Assembly: GCF_000025885.1 (NCBI RefSeq)
Contig: NC_014011.1
Span: 558,001 to 622,000 of the forward strand
From: Aminobacterium colombiense DSM 12261
GTDB taxonomy: Bacteria; Synergistota; Synergistia; Synergistales; Aminobacteriaceae
Reading direction: 5' to 3'
Length of the DNA: 64,000 bases
The translations under genes and the position numbers were made by a program. The stretch's first letter is position 1; every line of letters starts with the position of its first letter. The notes under the pieces were generated by a model, which was not told where the DNA came from, ran no database searches, and saw only the letters and a program-made list of their open reading frames with translations. Below, piece by piece: positions 53,653 to 64,000 of the stretch.

Positions 53653-54804
53653 GTGAGACTTTTGGCGTATGAGAGCAGGCGTCCCTATAAACGGATTAGA
53701 AGTTTTTTTCTGCCCTTTACGGTTGTGTTTTTAGCCTTGGGGGCTCTTGCGTATCTGGTATCATTTAATCTTCTTCGGCCACTGGCATGGTCTGCGATCT
53801 TGTCTTTTTTTGTTTATCCTTTTTACACCCTGATTTATGAAAAAATTCTTAAGAAAAAATATGCTAATATAGCAGCTTCTTTAACAACCGCAGTGATTAT
53901 TGTTCTGATCGTGGTTCCGTCAATTTTTGTAGGAGTAACCCTTGCTAGAGAGGGCATTAGAATATATGGGCATCTTGCTACAGTGCTTTCGAGAGTGAAT
54001 GTAGAGCAGGGGAAGACTATCATGAGTGTTTTCTTTCCCGACGTCCTGGCAGAGAGAATACGTCCATTTTTGGCTGAATACCCCTTTCTCGTCAACGTAA
54101 TAGAACAAGTTGGTTCGTGGATAGCCTCAACGCTGGCTACCCTGTCGCGATCCTTTCTTGGGGATACCATTCGCATTCTCTATCAGCTTATAGTGATTGT
54201 TGTAGCCTCTTTTTTTATGATCCGGGACGGCCATATCATTCTTGACTATGTCAATGATATCGTTCCCCTCCCTTTAAAAGAGAAAGAGGCTTTTTTTAAC
54301 AGAGCGAAACAAATTCTTCAGGCTGTCATTTACGGCATTACCCTGACTGCAGGAGTGCAGGGCTTTCTTGGAGCTTTAGGCTGGTGGTATGTAGGACTTC
54401 CCAGTCCGGCCGTTTTTGGCGCGGTAATGGCCTTGCTTGCCATGATCCCCTTTATAGGAACGCCCCTTGTCTGGGGACCTGGCGCAATATACCTCTTTTA
54501 CAGCGGGCAGATCAAAGAAGCGCTCATTCTCGCCATTTGGGGATTAATAGTTGTGAGCATGGTCGATAATTTTATCCGCCCCATATTTATTTCTGGTGGA
54601 GGAAAGGCCCATGTCCTGATCATTTTTATAGGTGTTGTTGGTGGTCTGGCATCATGGGGGTTCCTCGGTCTTTTCCTCGGACCATTGGTCATAAGTCTTT
54701 TTATTTTTCTTCTTGACAGCTACCGTAATATTTGGAAAAACTACATCAGAGAATATGGGATTAGACCATCTTCTGCCGTATCGCTGAAGAAAAAAGAGGA
54801 GTGA
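53653..54804 (+). CDS. AI-2E family (PerM-like) membrane permease
   Basis: The protein is 383 aa if started at GTG 53653. The frame is open from TTG 53596, but that start lies before the guaA terminator; no strong ribosome-binding site marks either. It has about eight membrane helices in the AI-2E/YdiK/PerM pattern: a central soluble loop, then GVQGFLGALGWWYVGLPSPAVFG and FIGTPLVWGPGAIYLF. Members export signals or act as antiporters; the substrate is uncertain. It is followed closely by mobB. Confidence 0.85.
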   Translation: MRLLAYESRRPYKRIRSFFLPFTVVFLALGALAYLVSFNLLRPLAWSAILSFFVYPFYTLIYEKILKKKYANIAASLTTAVIIVLIVVPSIFVGVTLAREGIRIYGHLATVLSRVNVEQGKTIMSVFFPDVLAERIRPFLAEYPFLVNVIEQVGSWIASTLATLSRSFLGDTIRILYQLIVIVVASFFMIRDGHIILDYVNDIVPLPLKEKEAFFNRAKQILQAVIYGITLTAGVQGFLGALGWWYVGLPSPAVFGAVMALLAMIPFIGTPLVWGPGAIYLFYSGQIKEALILAIWGLIVVSMVDNFIRPIFISGGGKAHVLIIFIGVVGGLASWGFLGLFLGPLVISLFIFLLDSYRNIWKNYIREYGIRPSSAVSLKKKEE

Positions 54805-54813
54805 TCCTTAACA

Positions 54814-55461
54814 ATGGCTTATATCTTTGCTGTTTCCGGCATGAAAAATAGCGGCAAAACGAAACTTTGCCTTTTATTGCTCAAGTATCTGAAAGAGGCA
54901 GGGATCCATGTTGGGTATATAAAGCATTCTCATGAAAAAGTTCTATCGCCAATGGACACAGACACAGGAAAGGTCTTGTCGCAGGGGATTCCCGCTCTTT
55001 ATTGGGGTGTTGATGGGTGTCGGTATGAAAAGCCTGGAGAGATATCGATCTATGACATTCAAAACAGAATAGGGAGCAACTTTGACATTCTACTTCTAGA
55101 AGGTGGGAAATCCTTTCCCTGTCATAAAATATGGCTGGGGGAAGCGGATACATGTCCCGGGAACATTCCTGGCATAGTCGCATATTATGAAGCAATACCA
55201 GCAAAAAAAGGGGGGAGAGATGACACCAAACGTTTTTTTTCTTTTGGAGAAGAGTCTTCTATTGCTGATTTTATCATCGCATTGTATGAAAGGTCTTCTG
55301 AACGGCTATCTTTAATAATCGAAGGAGAAAAAATTCCTCTAAGACCCTTTGTTTCCGATTTCATAGAGGGGGGAATCAAGGGGATGCTTTCTTCGCTCAA
55401 GAAAATTGATAAATTAAATGGAGATATTGCAATATCTATAAAGAAAGAAAAAGATAAATAG
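54814..55461 (+). CDS. mobB: MobB-type molybdopterin-guanine dinucleotide adapter GTPase
   Basis: The protein is 215 aa. It has a P-loop FAVSGMKNSGKTKLCLLLLK and the MobB pattern VGYIKHSHE followed by LLLEGGKSFPCHKIW. About 60 extra residues lie at the C-terminus (LSLIIEGEKIPLRPFVSDFI). It helps deliver GTP for the bis-MGD form of molybdenum or tungsten cofactor. No mobA or moa genes are nearby. Start ATG is 9 bases after the permease stop. Confidence 0.85.
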   Translation: MAYIFAVSGMKNSGKTKLCLLLLKYLKEAGIHVGYIKHSHEKVLSPMDTDTGKVLSQGIPALYWGVDGCRYEKPGEISIYDIQNRIGSNFDILLLEGGKSFPCHKIWLGEADTCPGNIPGIVAYYEAIPAKKGGRDDTKRFFSFGEESSIADFIIALYERSSERLSLIIEGEKIPLRPFVSDFIEGGIKGMLSSLKKIDKLNGDIAISIKKEKDK

Positions 55462-55523
55462 GTTTTATCACTTGTCTTTGCTAGCTCTCCTTACTATAAT
55501 TGATTGAGTTTTTGGCCATAGTT

Positions 55524-55551
55524 GCCCGCCCTTGAGGCGGGCTGTCTTTTT
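55524..55551 (+). terminator. intrinsic terminator after mobB
   Basis: GCCCGCC (55524-55530), loop CTTGA, GGCGGGC (55536-55542), then TGTCTTTTT. Confidence 0.82.
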
Positions 55552-55584
55552 CAAGCTTTTTTGAATTAAGGGAGGTTTCTTTAT

Positions 55585-57540
55585 ATGGATGCGTTTTGGA
55601 TCGTTGTCGGATCTGGAGTTCTGGCTCTTGCTTACGCGTTCTTCGCGTATGGCAAAGTCAAAAGGTTTAAAGTTGAAAACGAAAGGGTCAATGAACTTTC
55701 AGAAATTATTCATGGAGGAGCGATGGCTTTCCTTTCAAGGGAATATCGCTGGCTGTTCCCCTTTGCTCTTCTTGTTGGCGCTCTTCTCTGGTTTACAATA
55801 GGGATGGGCACATCTATTTCATTTCTTGTAGGGGCTCTTTTTAGTGCTGTCGCCGGATATATCGGTATGACTGTTGCTACTCGTTCTAATGGTAAAACTT
55901 CTTTTGCCGCTACCTTAGGAATGAACGAGGCTCTGGGGATTGCTTTCCGGGGTGGAAGCGTCATGGGGATGTCTGTTGTTGGGCTGGGGGTTCTTGGAAT
56001 TATGATCTGTTACGCTCTTTTCAAAGACCCCAACATTGTAACAGGATTCGGTTTTGGCGCTAGCTCTATCGCTCTTTTTGCCCGTGTCGGTGGAGGTATT
56101 TATACAAAAGCCGCAGACGTTGGAGCGGATCTTGTGGGAAAAGTGGAAGCAGGAATTCCAGAAGATGACCCCAGGAACCCAGCTGTTATTGCAGACAACG
56201 TTGGAGACAATGTAGGTGATATCGCGGGGATGGGCGCAGACCTCTTTGAGTCCTATGTCAACTCCATTATTGCTGCCATGGCCATTGGCCTGACTATATT
56301 TGGAGATAGAGGGGTCTTTTATCCTCTTTTACTTTCTGCACTTGGCATAGCTTCCGCTATTATTGGTACAATGTTTGTCAGGGTTAAAGAAGGTGGAAAC
56401 GCTCAGGTTGCCCTTCGTGTTGGTACCTTTGTAACTGGCGGTGTGATGATCTTCGGTTCTTACTTTATTACCAAATCGGTATTTGGAGATCTTACCCTGT
56501 TCTGGTCTGTTCTCTCCGGGGTGGCAGTAGGGGTACTTATTGGTTATGTGACAGAAATATACACCTCAGGAGACTATGATGCGGTTAAGCAGATTGCCAA
56601 ATCATCTGAAACTGGGGCGGCTACGGTTATCCTTTCAGGTATTGCTGTGGGAATGAAGTCTACAGTTATCCCTGTTATCTTGATCTGTGTAGCTACCCTT
56701 GTAGGGTTTAAGTTTGGAGGCCTCTTTGGCATAGCCTGTGCTGCTGTAGGAATGCTTTCCATTACAGGTATGACATTGAGCGTTGATGCCTACGGTCCAA
56801 TTGCGGACAATGCGGGTGGTATCGCGGAAATGAGCCATCTTCCCCATGAAGTTCGCGAGATTACTGACAAGCTTGATGCTGTTGGAAATACGACTGCGGC
56901 AATGGGCAAAGGACTAGCTATTGGGTCTGCGGCTCTCACCGCGTTGGCTCTTTTTGCTGCCTATGCTCACGCTGTGAACCTGGATGCTATCGATTTGAAG
57001 GATCCTTATGTCATGGTGGGGCTCTTTGTCGGGGGGATGTTGCCCTTCCTGTTCAGCGCTCTGACAATTCAGGCAGTTGGACGAGCCGCTCAGTCCATGA
57101 TAGATGAGGTGAGAAGACAGTTTCGTGAAATCCCAGGGATTATGGAAGGGACAGGGCGCCCGGAATATGAGCGCTGTGTAGATATTTCCACAGGATCAGC
57201 TCTTAAAGAAATGGTATTTCCCGGCCTGCTGGCTGTTATCACTCCAATTCTTGTGGGGTATATCCTTGGTCCTGCAGCCCTTGGCGGACTTCTCGGTGGA
57301 GCTATTGTCACAGGCGTCATGATGGCTATTTTCATGTCGAACTCTGGTGGAGCCTGGGACAATGCGAAGAAGTTTATTGAAGAAGGCAACTTTGGTGGCA
57401 AGGGAACAAGCAATCATGCCGCAGCTGTCGTTGGAGACACAGTAGGAGACCCCTTTAAAGATACAGCGGGTCCCAGTTTGAACATCTTGATCAAACTTAT
57501 GACTGTCGTTGCCCTTGTTCTTGCTCCTCTCTTTATATAA
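55585..57540 (+). CDS. hppA: membrane-bound pyrophosphatase (K+-dependent type)
   Basis: The protein is 651 aa with about 16 membrane helices. Conserved loops are present: [55 protein letters not shown] and [20 protein letters not shown]. The motif [10 protein letters not shown] has Ala where K+-independent enzymes have Lys, so it should need K+. It couples PPi hydrolysis to H+ or Na+ pumping; which ion is not certain. Start ATG follows AAGGGAGG. It is monocistronic between two terminators. Confidence 0.95.
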   Translation: MDAFWIVVGSGVLALAYAFFAYGKVKRFKVENERVNELSEIIHGGAMAFLSREYRWLFPFALLVGALLWFTIGMGTSISFLVGALFSAVAGYIGMTVATRSNGKTSFAATLGMNEALGIAFRGGSVMGMSVVGLGVLGIMICYALFKDPNIVTGFGFGASSIALFARVGGGIYTKAADVGADLVGKVEAGIPEDDPRNPAVIADNVGDNVGDIAGMGADLFESYVNSIIAAMAIGLTIFGDRGVFYPLLLSALGIASAIIGTMFVRVKEGGNAQVALRVGTFVTGGVMIFGSYFITKSVFGDLTLFWSVLSGVAVGVLIGYVTEIYTSGDYDAVKQIAKSSETGAATVILSGIAVGMKSTVIPVILICVATLVGFKFGGLFGIACAAVGMLSITGMTLSVDAYGPIADNAGGIAEMSHLPHEVREITDKLDAVGNTTAAMGKGLAIGSAALTALALFAAYAHAVNLDAIDLKDPYVMVGLFVGGMLPFLFSALTIQAVGRAAQSMIDEVRRQFREIPGIMEGTGRPEYERCVDISTGSALKEMVFPGLLAVITPILVGYILGPAALGGLLGGAIVTGVMMAIFMSNSGGAWDNAKKFIEEGNFGGKGTSNHAAAVVGDTVGDPFKDTAGPSLNILIKLMTVVALVLAPLFI

Positions 57541-57573
57541 AAAGACAGGATTTTTCAAAAGGGTGTATCATTT

Positions 57574-57609
57574 AGAGGGGAAGGACCTCCATCCTTCCCC
57601 TCTCTTTAT
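57574..57609 (+). terminator. intrinsic terminator after hppA
   Basis: AGAGGGGAAGG (57574-57584), an 8-base loop and CCTTCCCCTCT (57593-57603), then CTTTATTATTTT. Confidence 0.82.
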
Positions 57610-57631
57610 TATTTTATGGAGGTGAGATCGA

Positions 57632-59377
57632 GTGGGTGATGATGTAGTCCGTCAGATAAAAGATCGGCTTGACATCGCAGATGTTGTGGGGGATTACGTT
57701 CGCCTGCACAAAACTGGTAAAAATCTCAAGGGGCTATGCCCCTTTCATCAGGAAAAAACGCCATCGTTTATTGTTTCTCCAGACCGCCAGACATTTCATT
57801 GTTTTGGGTGTGGCGAAGGAGGAGATGTTTTTTCTTTCATAATGAAAATAGAAGGATTAAATTTTAGAGAGGCCCTGGAACTTCTTGCTCAAAGAGCTGG
57901 AGTTGAAGTTGAAACAAGTCCAAGCCATTTTTCAACAAAAGGGAAACGATCACTTTACGATATAATGGAAACTTCCTTGTTTTTCTACCGCTCATCATTG
58001 AAAAATCAAGGCGGCCGTTTGGCACAACAATACCTTAATTCACGAGGAATGAATATAGAGAGCGCTTCTCTCTTTGAGATAGGTTGGGCGCCGCCTACTT
58101 GGGATTCATTATGGCGCCTTCTTTTCAAAGAAAAAGTTTCTTTGAAAGAAGCCCTTGATTGCGGTCTTGTTATTGAAGGGACGAAAGGCATATATGACAG
58201 GTTTCGAGGGAGGGTGATCTTCCCTATTAGAGACGTGTCTGGTCGGCTTCTTGCTTTTGGCGGCAGAATCATTGATGGAGATAGCGCAAAATATATAAAT
58301 AGTCCGGAAGGTGTCTTATATAGCAAACGGAAGAACCTTTATTTGCTTCATATGGCTAAACAGGAAATACGTGAAAAAAACAGGGTTATTCTTGTTGAAG
58401 GGTACATGGATGCTATCCGTCTGCACATGACAGGGTATAAAGAGGCAGTTGCTTCGTTGGGAACTTCCCTTACAGAAGATCAAGCGCGGTTGTTAAAGCG
58501 TTTTACTAACAATTGCTTTATTTGTTACGATTCTGATACGGCAGGGCAGGAAGCTGCGGTGCGCGGCATGTATGTTTTGCAGCAGTGCGGCCTTGACGTT
58601 CGCGTTGTAGAACTACTTTCAGGAAAAGACCCAGATGACCTTCTTTCTAACGAAGAAGGGAGAGAGCTTTTTAGAAAAGCAATGGAGAGAGCTTTGCCTC
58701 TTGTGCTTTTTCATCTCTCTCTCAGGCAAAGGCAGCTGGAAAATCCTGATACCAGAAGGGCGGCTGCGGAGGACTTGCTACAGGGGTTATCTCAACTTAG
58801 TCCTATTGATATAGCACCATTTCTTTCAAGTGTCAGTGCCGCCTTGGGGATTCTCCCTTATGAGTTGCAAGAGCAGCTGGAATCAATTCGCTCAGCGAAA
58901 AAATCACAAAAAACAATTTCATCAGAGCAGAGTTATAAAACCATGAATAATAATGAAAATTCTTCTCGAAATTCAGTTGTTGATCCTCTCGAAGCCGCTC
59001 TTGTATACTGTCTCTGGAACGATATAGCCCGGAGGCGAGTGGCGCGGCCAGAGGAAGTTTTTTGCCTCGTTGAAAATGAAGATGTAAAAAACATGTTAGC
59101 AGCCATTTTCTCAGGCCATTCCCCAGAAAGCCTTGAGGAACATTGGAGGACCCTAAATGAAACAACACCCTTTGCCATTCTTGCCGGTGGAGGTGCTTTC
59201 TGTGATTCTTTCAGCGAGGATCAGGATTGTTGGGACGCGATCTCGTTGGCTTTAGAGAGAAGGAGAGAAGAAGAAGTCTTTAAAAAGATTCATGAAAGGA
59301 TGCTTCGAGGAGAAGCTTCAAAGGAAGACCTCGAAGAGTATAGTAAAATTGCAAAAAAATTGAAATCTCGCTCATAG
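57632..59377 (+). CDS. dnaG: DNA primase
   Basis: The protein is 581 aa from GTG 57632 (GGAGGTGA 6 bases upstream). It has an N-terminal zinc finger (CPFHQEKTPSFIVSP, HCFGCGEGGD), a TOPRIM catalytic core (ILVEGYMDAI, ICYDSDTAGQ, GKDPDDLL) and a divergent C-terminal helicase-interaction region. It makes RNA primers. rpoD, the usual partner after dnaG, does not follow; an S4 protein and eno do. Confidence 0.96.
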   Translation: MGDDVVRQIKDRLDIADVVGDYVRLHKTGKNLKGLCPFHQEKTPSFIVSPDRQTFHCFGCGEGGDVFSFIMKIEGLNFREALELLAQRAGVEVETSPSHFSTKGKRSLYDIMETSLFFYRSSLKNQGGRLAQQYLNSRGMNIESASLFEIGWAPPTWDSLWRLLFKEKVSLKEALDCGLVIEGTKGIYDRFRGRVIFPIRDVSGRLLAFGGRIIDGDSAKYINSPEGVLYSKRKNLYLLHMAKQEIREKNRVILVEGYMDAIRLHMTGYKEAVASLGTSLTEDQARLLKRFTNNCFICYDSDTAGQEAAVRGMYVLQQCGLDVRVVELLSGKDPDDLLSNEEGRELFRKAMERALPLVLFHLSLRQRQLENPDTRRAAAEDLLQGLSQLSPIDIAPFLSSVSAALGILPYELQEQLESIRSAKKSQKTISSEQSYKTMNNNENSSRNSVVDPLEAALVYCLWNDIARRRVARPEEVFCLVENEDVKNMLAAIFSGHSPESLEEHWRTLNETTPFAILAGGGAFCDSFSEDQDCWDAISLALERRREEEVFKKIHERMLRGEASKEDLEEYSKIAKKLKSRS

Positions 59378-59423
59378 AATCTTTGTTATACTTAATTTGA
59401 ATTTGTGTATGGAGGAACAATGT

Positions 59424-59699
59424 GTGAGGCTAGATAAATTTCTTAAAGAGTCCCGTCTTGTAAAGAGAAGGGTCGTGGCGCAAGAAATGATAGGTATCGG
59501 TGCGGTGCGGCTCAATGGTCGTCAGTGCCGTTCTTCTGCTCAAGTCTGCGTAGGTGATACTGTTGAAATTGCATATATGACACGGGTTCTTAAAGTTACA
59601 GTCTTAGTCGATGATGAAAAAGAACTCAGAAAGAAACAGTCTATACCTTATGTGCTGCAGGAAGAACGAAGAGTGAATAGCGACGAAAAGCCATGGTAG
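59424..59699 (+). CDS. S4-domain RNA-binding protein (RlbP/Hsp15-like)
   Basis: The protein is 91 aa from GTG 59424, with GGAGG 8 bases upstream. Family members begin MRLDKFLKxSRLxKRR, as this one does, so longer starts at 59397 or 59409 are rejected. It is a single S4 domain (residues 1-60, GIGAVRLNGRQCRSSAQVCVGDTVE), of the type that binds stalled or free 50S subunits. It lies between dnaG and eno in the same direction. Confidence 0.88.
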   Translation: MRLDKFLKESRLVKRRVVAQEMIGIGAVRLNGRQCRSSAQVCVGDTVEIAYMTRVLKVTVLVDDEKELRKKQSIPYVLQEERRVNSDEKPW

Positions 59700-59711
59700 C
59701 ATCACTCATAA

Positions 59712-61022
<1,311 letters not shown>

Positions 61023-61067
61023 TAAGGGGTTTTTCATATTTTTTAGAAAAACTAAGGACGTGAAATT

Positions 61068-61697
61068 ATGAAAATAGCAGAACCTACGGTTGAAAGACTT
61101 GTTCAATATCACCGATTGTTAGAACAGCTTTATAATGAGGGGCAAAAAGTAGTGTCTTCCCAGGAAATAGGGGAAATGCTGGCCTTTAAAGCGAGTCAGG
61201 TAAGAAAAGATCTTTCTTATTTTGGGGAAATAGGAAAGCGGGGGGTTGGGTATCACGTAGAAAAGCTATACAGGCATATCGACGGAATCCTGGCCTCACC
61301 TCGCAAGTGGCCTATAGCGCTTATAGGGGTAGGCCGCCTGGGCGAAGCTCTTCTCGGACATAAAGCCTTTAAAAGTCCAAAATTTGATATAAAGGCGCTC
61401 TTTGATGTGAACCCAGAAAAAGTCGGGAGAAAAATAGCAGGCATATCTTGCTACCACGTGGATGACATCAGTGATGTTATGAGAAAAAATGGCATAGAAG
61501 TCGTGATACTCACGGTGCCTTCTTCTGTAGCCCAGGAATGTGTGGACAAAATAGTACAGGCAGGAACAGTCAAAGGAATTTTGAACTTTTCTCCCTTGTC
61601 AATAGTGGCACCTGATAGTGTGCTTATTTATAGCGTTGATATCTCAGTAGAACTGGAAAAGTTGCTTTTTTACCTCAAACATCGTGAAGAGCGCTAA
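61068..61697 (+). CDS. rex: redox-sensing repressor Rex
   Basis: The protein is 209 aa. It has a winged HTH (SSQEIGEMLAFKASQVRKDLS, then FGEIGKRGVGYHVEKL) and a Rossmann NAD(H)-binding domain (ALIGVGRLGEALLG). Rex senses the NADH/NAD+ ratio and represses fermentation and respiration genes. It lies 45 bases after eno in the same direction. I found no Rex operator in this window. Confidence 0.96.
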   Translation: MKIAEPTVERLVQYHRLLEQLYNEGQKVVSSQEIGEMLAFKASQVRKDLSYFGEIGKRGVGYHVEKLYRHIDGILASPRKWPIALIGVGRLGEALLGHKAFKSPKFDIKALFDVNPEKVGRKIAGISCYHVDDISDVMRKNGIEVVILTVPSSVAQECVDKIVQAGTVKGILNFSPLSIVAPDSVLIYSVDISVELEKLLFYLKHREER

Positions 61698-61717
61698 AAA
61701 GCCCCTTTCATGCTTAC

Positions 61718-61736
61718 GATATTCTGTTAGAATATC
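61718..61736. repeat. inverted repeat upstream of yajC
   Basis: GATATTCT (61718-61725), GTT, AGAATATC (61729-61736): a perfect 8-base arm pair in the rex-yajC gap. It is a possible operator or weak hairpin without a T tract. Confidence 0.4.
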
Positions 61737-61781
61737 ACTGTTAAAACTCAAAGGATGAATTAAGTAGAGGAGGCGTTTTCT

Positions 61782-62186
61782 TTGAATCAACAATGCGGTC
61801 AGACAACTGGAGCAGGAGGAGCACAAGGTGGTCTTTTGGGAATGCTTTTCCCCCTTGTTATATTTGTGCTTATTTTTTATTTCTTCATTATTCGTCCCCA
61901 GAAGAAACGTCAGAAACAGCATGATGATCTGTTGGCGGCCTTGACCCGGGGCGATCAGGTTATAACAGCGGGTGGTTTTTTTGGTATTATCCGCGAAGTT
62001 AAAGATGATAGCATCATCCTTGAAATTGCTGACGGCGTAAAGGTGCGCATTCTTAAGTCTTCAATTGTCAACAAGAGATCATCTGTGGCTGAGCAAGGGA
62101 AAGAAAAAGTTACTGAAGAACCTAAAGAAGTTTCTGAGGAACACAAAATAGAAGAAAAGACAACCGAAGAAAACGAGAAAAAATAA
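61782..62186 (+). CDS. yajC: Sec translocase accessory protein YajC
   Basis: The protein is 134 aa from TTG 61782 (GAGGAGG upstream). One transmembrane helix (about 20-42, MLFPLVIFVLIFYFFIIRPQ) precedes the YajC domain (RGDQVITAGGFFGIIREVKDD). The acidic tail of about 40 residues is longer than usual. YajC associates with SecDF. secD follows 117 bases on, with a hairpin between them. Confidence 0.93.
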   Translation: MNQQCGQTTGAGGAQGGLLGMLFPLVIFVLIFYFFIIRPQKKRQKQHDDLLAALTRGDQVITAGGFFGIIREVKDDSIILEIADGVKVRILKSSIVNKRSSVAEQGKEKVTEEPKEVSEEHKIEEKTTEENEKK

Positions 62187-62207
62187 GGTAACAAAATAAA
62201 TTTATTT

Positions 62208-62260
62208 GCAAATGGAGAGGGCATTCGTAGTGTCCACTCCATTTGCTTTGGTTTTATCAA
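62208..62260 (+). terminator. hairpin between yajC and secD
   Basis: GCAAATGGAG (62208-62217) pairs with CTCCATTTGC (62237-62246), followed by TTTGGTTTT. It could be a terminator or a processing site that lowers secDF expression. Confidence 0.6.
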
Positions 62261-62303
62261 TTGTGAAAAAACGCGGAACTTGAGGTTTAGGGAGGGTAAA
62301 GTC

Positions 62304-63698
62304 ATGTTGAAAAAAGACCGCTGGCGGCTTGCTATAGTTATTGTTGTTGTTGTGGCCGCCCTTTTATCAGTCTTTCCTCTTGATGGGAAGATAAATTTAG
62401 GTCTTGATTTGAAAGGTGGAGCTCATATTGTTCTCCAGGCGAAGCCTACTTCTGGAAGTGCGCTGACAGATGATAGCATAGAGCGTCTTCTCGCAGTTCT
62501 AAGGAATCGTATTGATCAATATGGAGTAGCGGAGCCCGTTATTCAAAGGGAAGGACGCGATCGTGTCATTGTAGACTTGCCAGGGGTGGAAGATCCGGAG
62601 GCGGCCCTTGAGTTAATAGGCAAGACCGCGTTGCTTGAGTTTAGGAAAGTGCTTGGTGCGACTCCAGCAATGCCTCCTGGTCCAGAGCGCCAGAATTATG
62701 CCAGTGATGATGAATTTCAGGCTGCTCAGAAGCGGTGGAATGATGCAAAAGTTGAAATAGAAACATATAAAAGTGAGCTAGAGAAGCAGGTGGGGATTGC
62801 AGGTGGCGATATTGTTGCCAAGGATGAAGAAGGCCGATACTTTTTGCTGGGCCCATCTCTTGTAAGCGGTAAACACCTTGTAGATGCCAAAACACAATTT
62901 GACAATCTTGGCCGTGCTGTTGTTACCCTTGAATTTAACTCTGAGGGGGCAAAACTCTTCGAACAGGCCACTGCGGAAAATGTAGGGAAACAGATCTCTA
63001 TCGTACTTGATGGGAATGTGGTTTCAGCCCCAGTAGTTCAAGAGCGGATAAGTGGTGGAAATGCACAGATCTCAGGACGTTTTTCTACTGCAGAAGCTCA
63101 GAGACTGGCTATAATGCTTCGTGCAGGTGCACTGCCCGTACCTGTAGACGTTCTTGAGAATAGATCAGTTGGCCCAAGTCTGGGGGCCGACTCTATCAAC
63201 GCTGGGCTTAAGGCTGGTCTTATCGGGACCCTGTTGGTTCTGGGCTTTATGTTGCTTTATTACAGAACTCTTGGCATAGCCGCCGATGTAGCCCTTACTG
63301 TCTGTCTCTTGCTGGTTTTTGCTGGCCTTATCAGCTTAAAGGCAACTCTGACCCTACCTGGTATTGCTGGTATCATTTTAACTATAGGTATGGCTGTTGA
63401 TGGGAATATATTAATTTACGAGCGGATAATCGAAGAAGCAAAATTGGGGAAAACACCCACTGCTGCGATTGATGCGGGATTCAAAAAAGCCTTAACCACC
63501 ATTCTTGATGCCAATATTACTACGCTAATAGCAGCCGGAGTGCTTTACTACTTTGGAAGCGGGCCAATACGGGGTTTTGCTGTAACGTTAAGCATTGGTA
63601 TTTTGGCGAGTGTTTTCAGTGCAATTGTTGTTACGCGTGTACTTCTGCAGGTTCTTATGGGCGGTTCTAAGTCCCCATTTTTAGTGAACCGTTCATAG
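62304..63698 (+). CDS. secD: protein translocase subunit SecD
   Basis: The protein is 464 aa from ATG 62304 (GGGAGG upstream). It has an N-terminal helix, then a large periplasmic domain starting INLGLDLKGGAHIVLQ with a roughly 60-residue lid region. Five C-terminal helices follow, with the conserved SLGADSINAGLKAGLIG and GMAVDGNILIYERI. With SecF it uses the proton motive force to pull exported proteins through SecYEG. Confidence 0.97.
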   Translation: MLKKDRWRLAIVIVVVVAALLSVFPLDGKINLGLDLKGGAHIVLQAKPTSGSALTDDSIERLLAVLRNRIDQYGVAEPVIQREGRDRVIVDLPGVEDPEAALELIGKTALLEFRKVLGATPAMPPGPERQNYASDDEFQAAQKRWNDAKVEIETYKSELEKQVGIAGGDIVAKDEEGRYFLLGPSLVSGKHLVDAKTQFDNLGRAVVTLEFNSEGAKLFEQATAENVGKQISIVLDGNVVSAPVVQERISGGNAQISGRFSTAEAQRLAIMLRAGALPVPVDVLENRSVGPSLGADSINAGLKAGLIGTLLVLGFMLLYYRTLGIAADVALTVCLLLVFAGLISLKATLTLPGIAGIILTIGMAVDGNILIYERIIEEAKLGKTPTAAIDAGFKKALTTILDANITTLIAAGVLYYFGSGPIRGFAVTLSIGILASVFSAIVVTRVLLQVLMGGSKSPFLVNRS

Positions 63699-63716
63699 GC
63701 GAGGGAGGTTTGCGAC

Positions 63717-64000
63717 ATGTTCAGAAGAGATTTCTCATTTAAATTTATGAAACATCGAAGACAAGCGATCCTTCTAAGCCTGGGTCTTATTGTAGTGAGT
63801 CTAGTGCTTCTTTTTACCAAGGGGCTTAACCTCGGTATTGATTTCACAGGGGGGAATCTTATTCAGGTAGAGTTTGCCTCACAAGTTCCTGTTGGCGACG
63901 TCAGGGATGTTTTGGCGGAAATTGGCCAGAAACAGGCTGTCATTCAGGGATATAGCGATAATGGCGTCATTATCCGAGTGAATGTAGACACTGAGGAATC
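63717..64000 (+). CDS. secF: protein translocase subunit SecF, partial
   Basis: The first 94 codons are visible, from ATG 63717 (GAGGGAGG upstream); the rest lies past the window end. It begins with a basic segment and TM1 (about 15-34), then the SecF signature LNLGIDFTGGNLIQVEF and the first periplasmic strands. It lies 18 bases after secD, so it is the same operon. Confidence 0.93.
   Translation, partial: MFRRDFSFKFMKHRRQAILLSLGLIVVSLVLLFTKGLNLGIDFTGGNLIQVEFASQVPVGDVRDVLAEIGQKQAVIQGYSDNGVIIRVNVDTEE

Overview
The window looks like a chromosome segment of a diderm anaerobe of the Synergistota type (an Aminobacterium-like relative is my best guess). The basis is a mix of outer-membrane and LPS-export genes (lptA, lptB, murJ, a SPOR/SLH-like envelope protein) with Firmicutes-style regulation (CIRCE, a CtsR operator, Rex, a T-box leader) and SpoVS. 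This is inferred from gene content only; no 16S rRNA gene is present. Coding density is high and almost everything is core housekeeping. I see no prophage, IS element, CRISPR array or rRNA operon.

Layout. 1-8.1 kb: a truncated 23S/tRNA m5U-methyltransferase-like gene, then two HD-GYP signalling proteins around a small secreted protein, then tex. 8.2-13.3 kb: a phosphoesterase, spoVS, hisS-aspS and an UPF0173 hydrolase. 13.3-19.7 kb: regulators (RpiR, XRE, LysR), a radical SAM protein, YbaK, a PPC-domain protein, a degenerate chimeric ORF, an asparaginase-like protein lacking two catalytic residues, and a LUD protein. 19.8-24.5 kb: the ylxM-ffh-rpsP-khpA-rimM-trmD-rplS operon, with trmD carrying an extra SPOUT-like domain, followed by tRNA-Leu with the unusual anticodon AAG. 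24.5-29.6 kb: a block of archaeal-affinity genes (PP-loop ATPase, ApgM, Ub-like/Mut7-C nuclease, NDP-forming acyl-CoA synthetase). 29.6-37.4 kb: plsY, ctsR-clpC without mcsAB, an SDH-type protease-like protein, MscS and a phosphodiester glycosidase-like protein.

37.5-44.6 kb: tRNA-Ala, speD, tRNA-Glu/Gln, a self-contained transcription unit for a 31-residue hydrophobic peptide, an NSS transporter, a class II aldolase-like gene and a threonine operon (thrC-thrB-ACT protein) behind a complete T-box leader whose specifier codon reads ACC (Thr). 44.6-64 kb: lptA-lptB, an orphan hydrogenase-maturation protease, murJ, tsaD, groES-groEL, guaA, an AI-2E-family permease, mobB, a K+-dependent-type membrane pyrophosphatase, dnaG, an S4 protein, eno, rex and yajC-secD-secF (secF cut by the window end).

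How it fits together. Translation and protein export (hisS, aspS, ffh operon, tsaD, secDF-yajC), protein quality control (clpC, groESL) and envelope biogenesis (lptAB, murJ, plsY) dominate. Amino-acid supply is sensed by the T-box, protein stress by CtsR and HrcA sites, and redox state by Rex. Transcription units are cleanly bounded: many sigma70 promoters have exact 17-base spacers, and many intrinsic terminators are visible. The most novel-looking items are the 31-aa peptide unit, the active-site-altered asparaginase homologue, tRNA-Leu(AAG), the archaeal-like block and the TrmD fusion.
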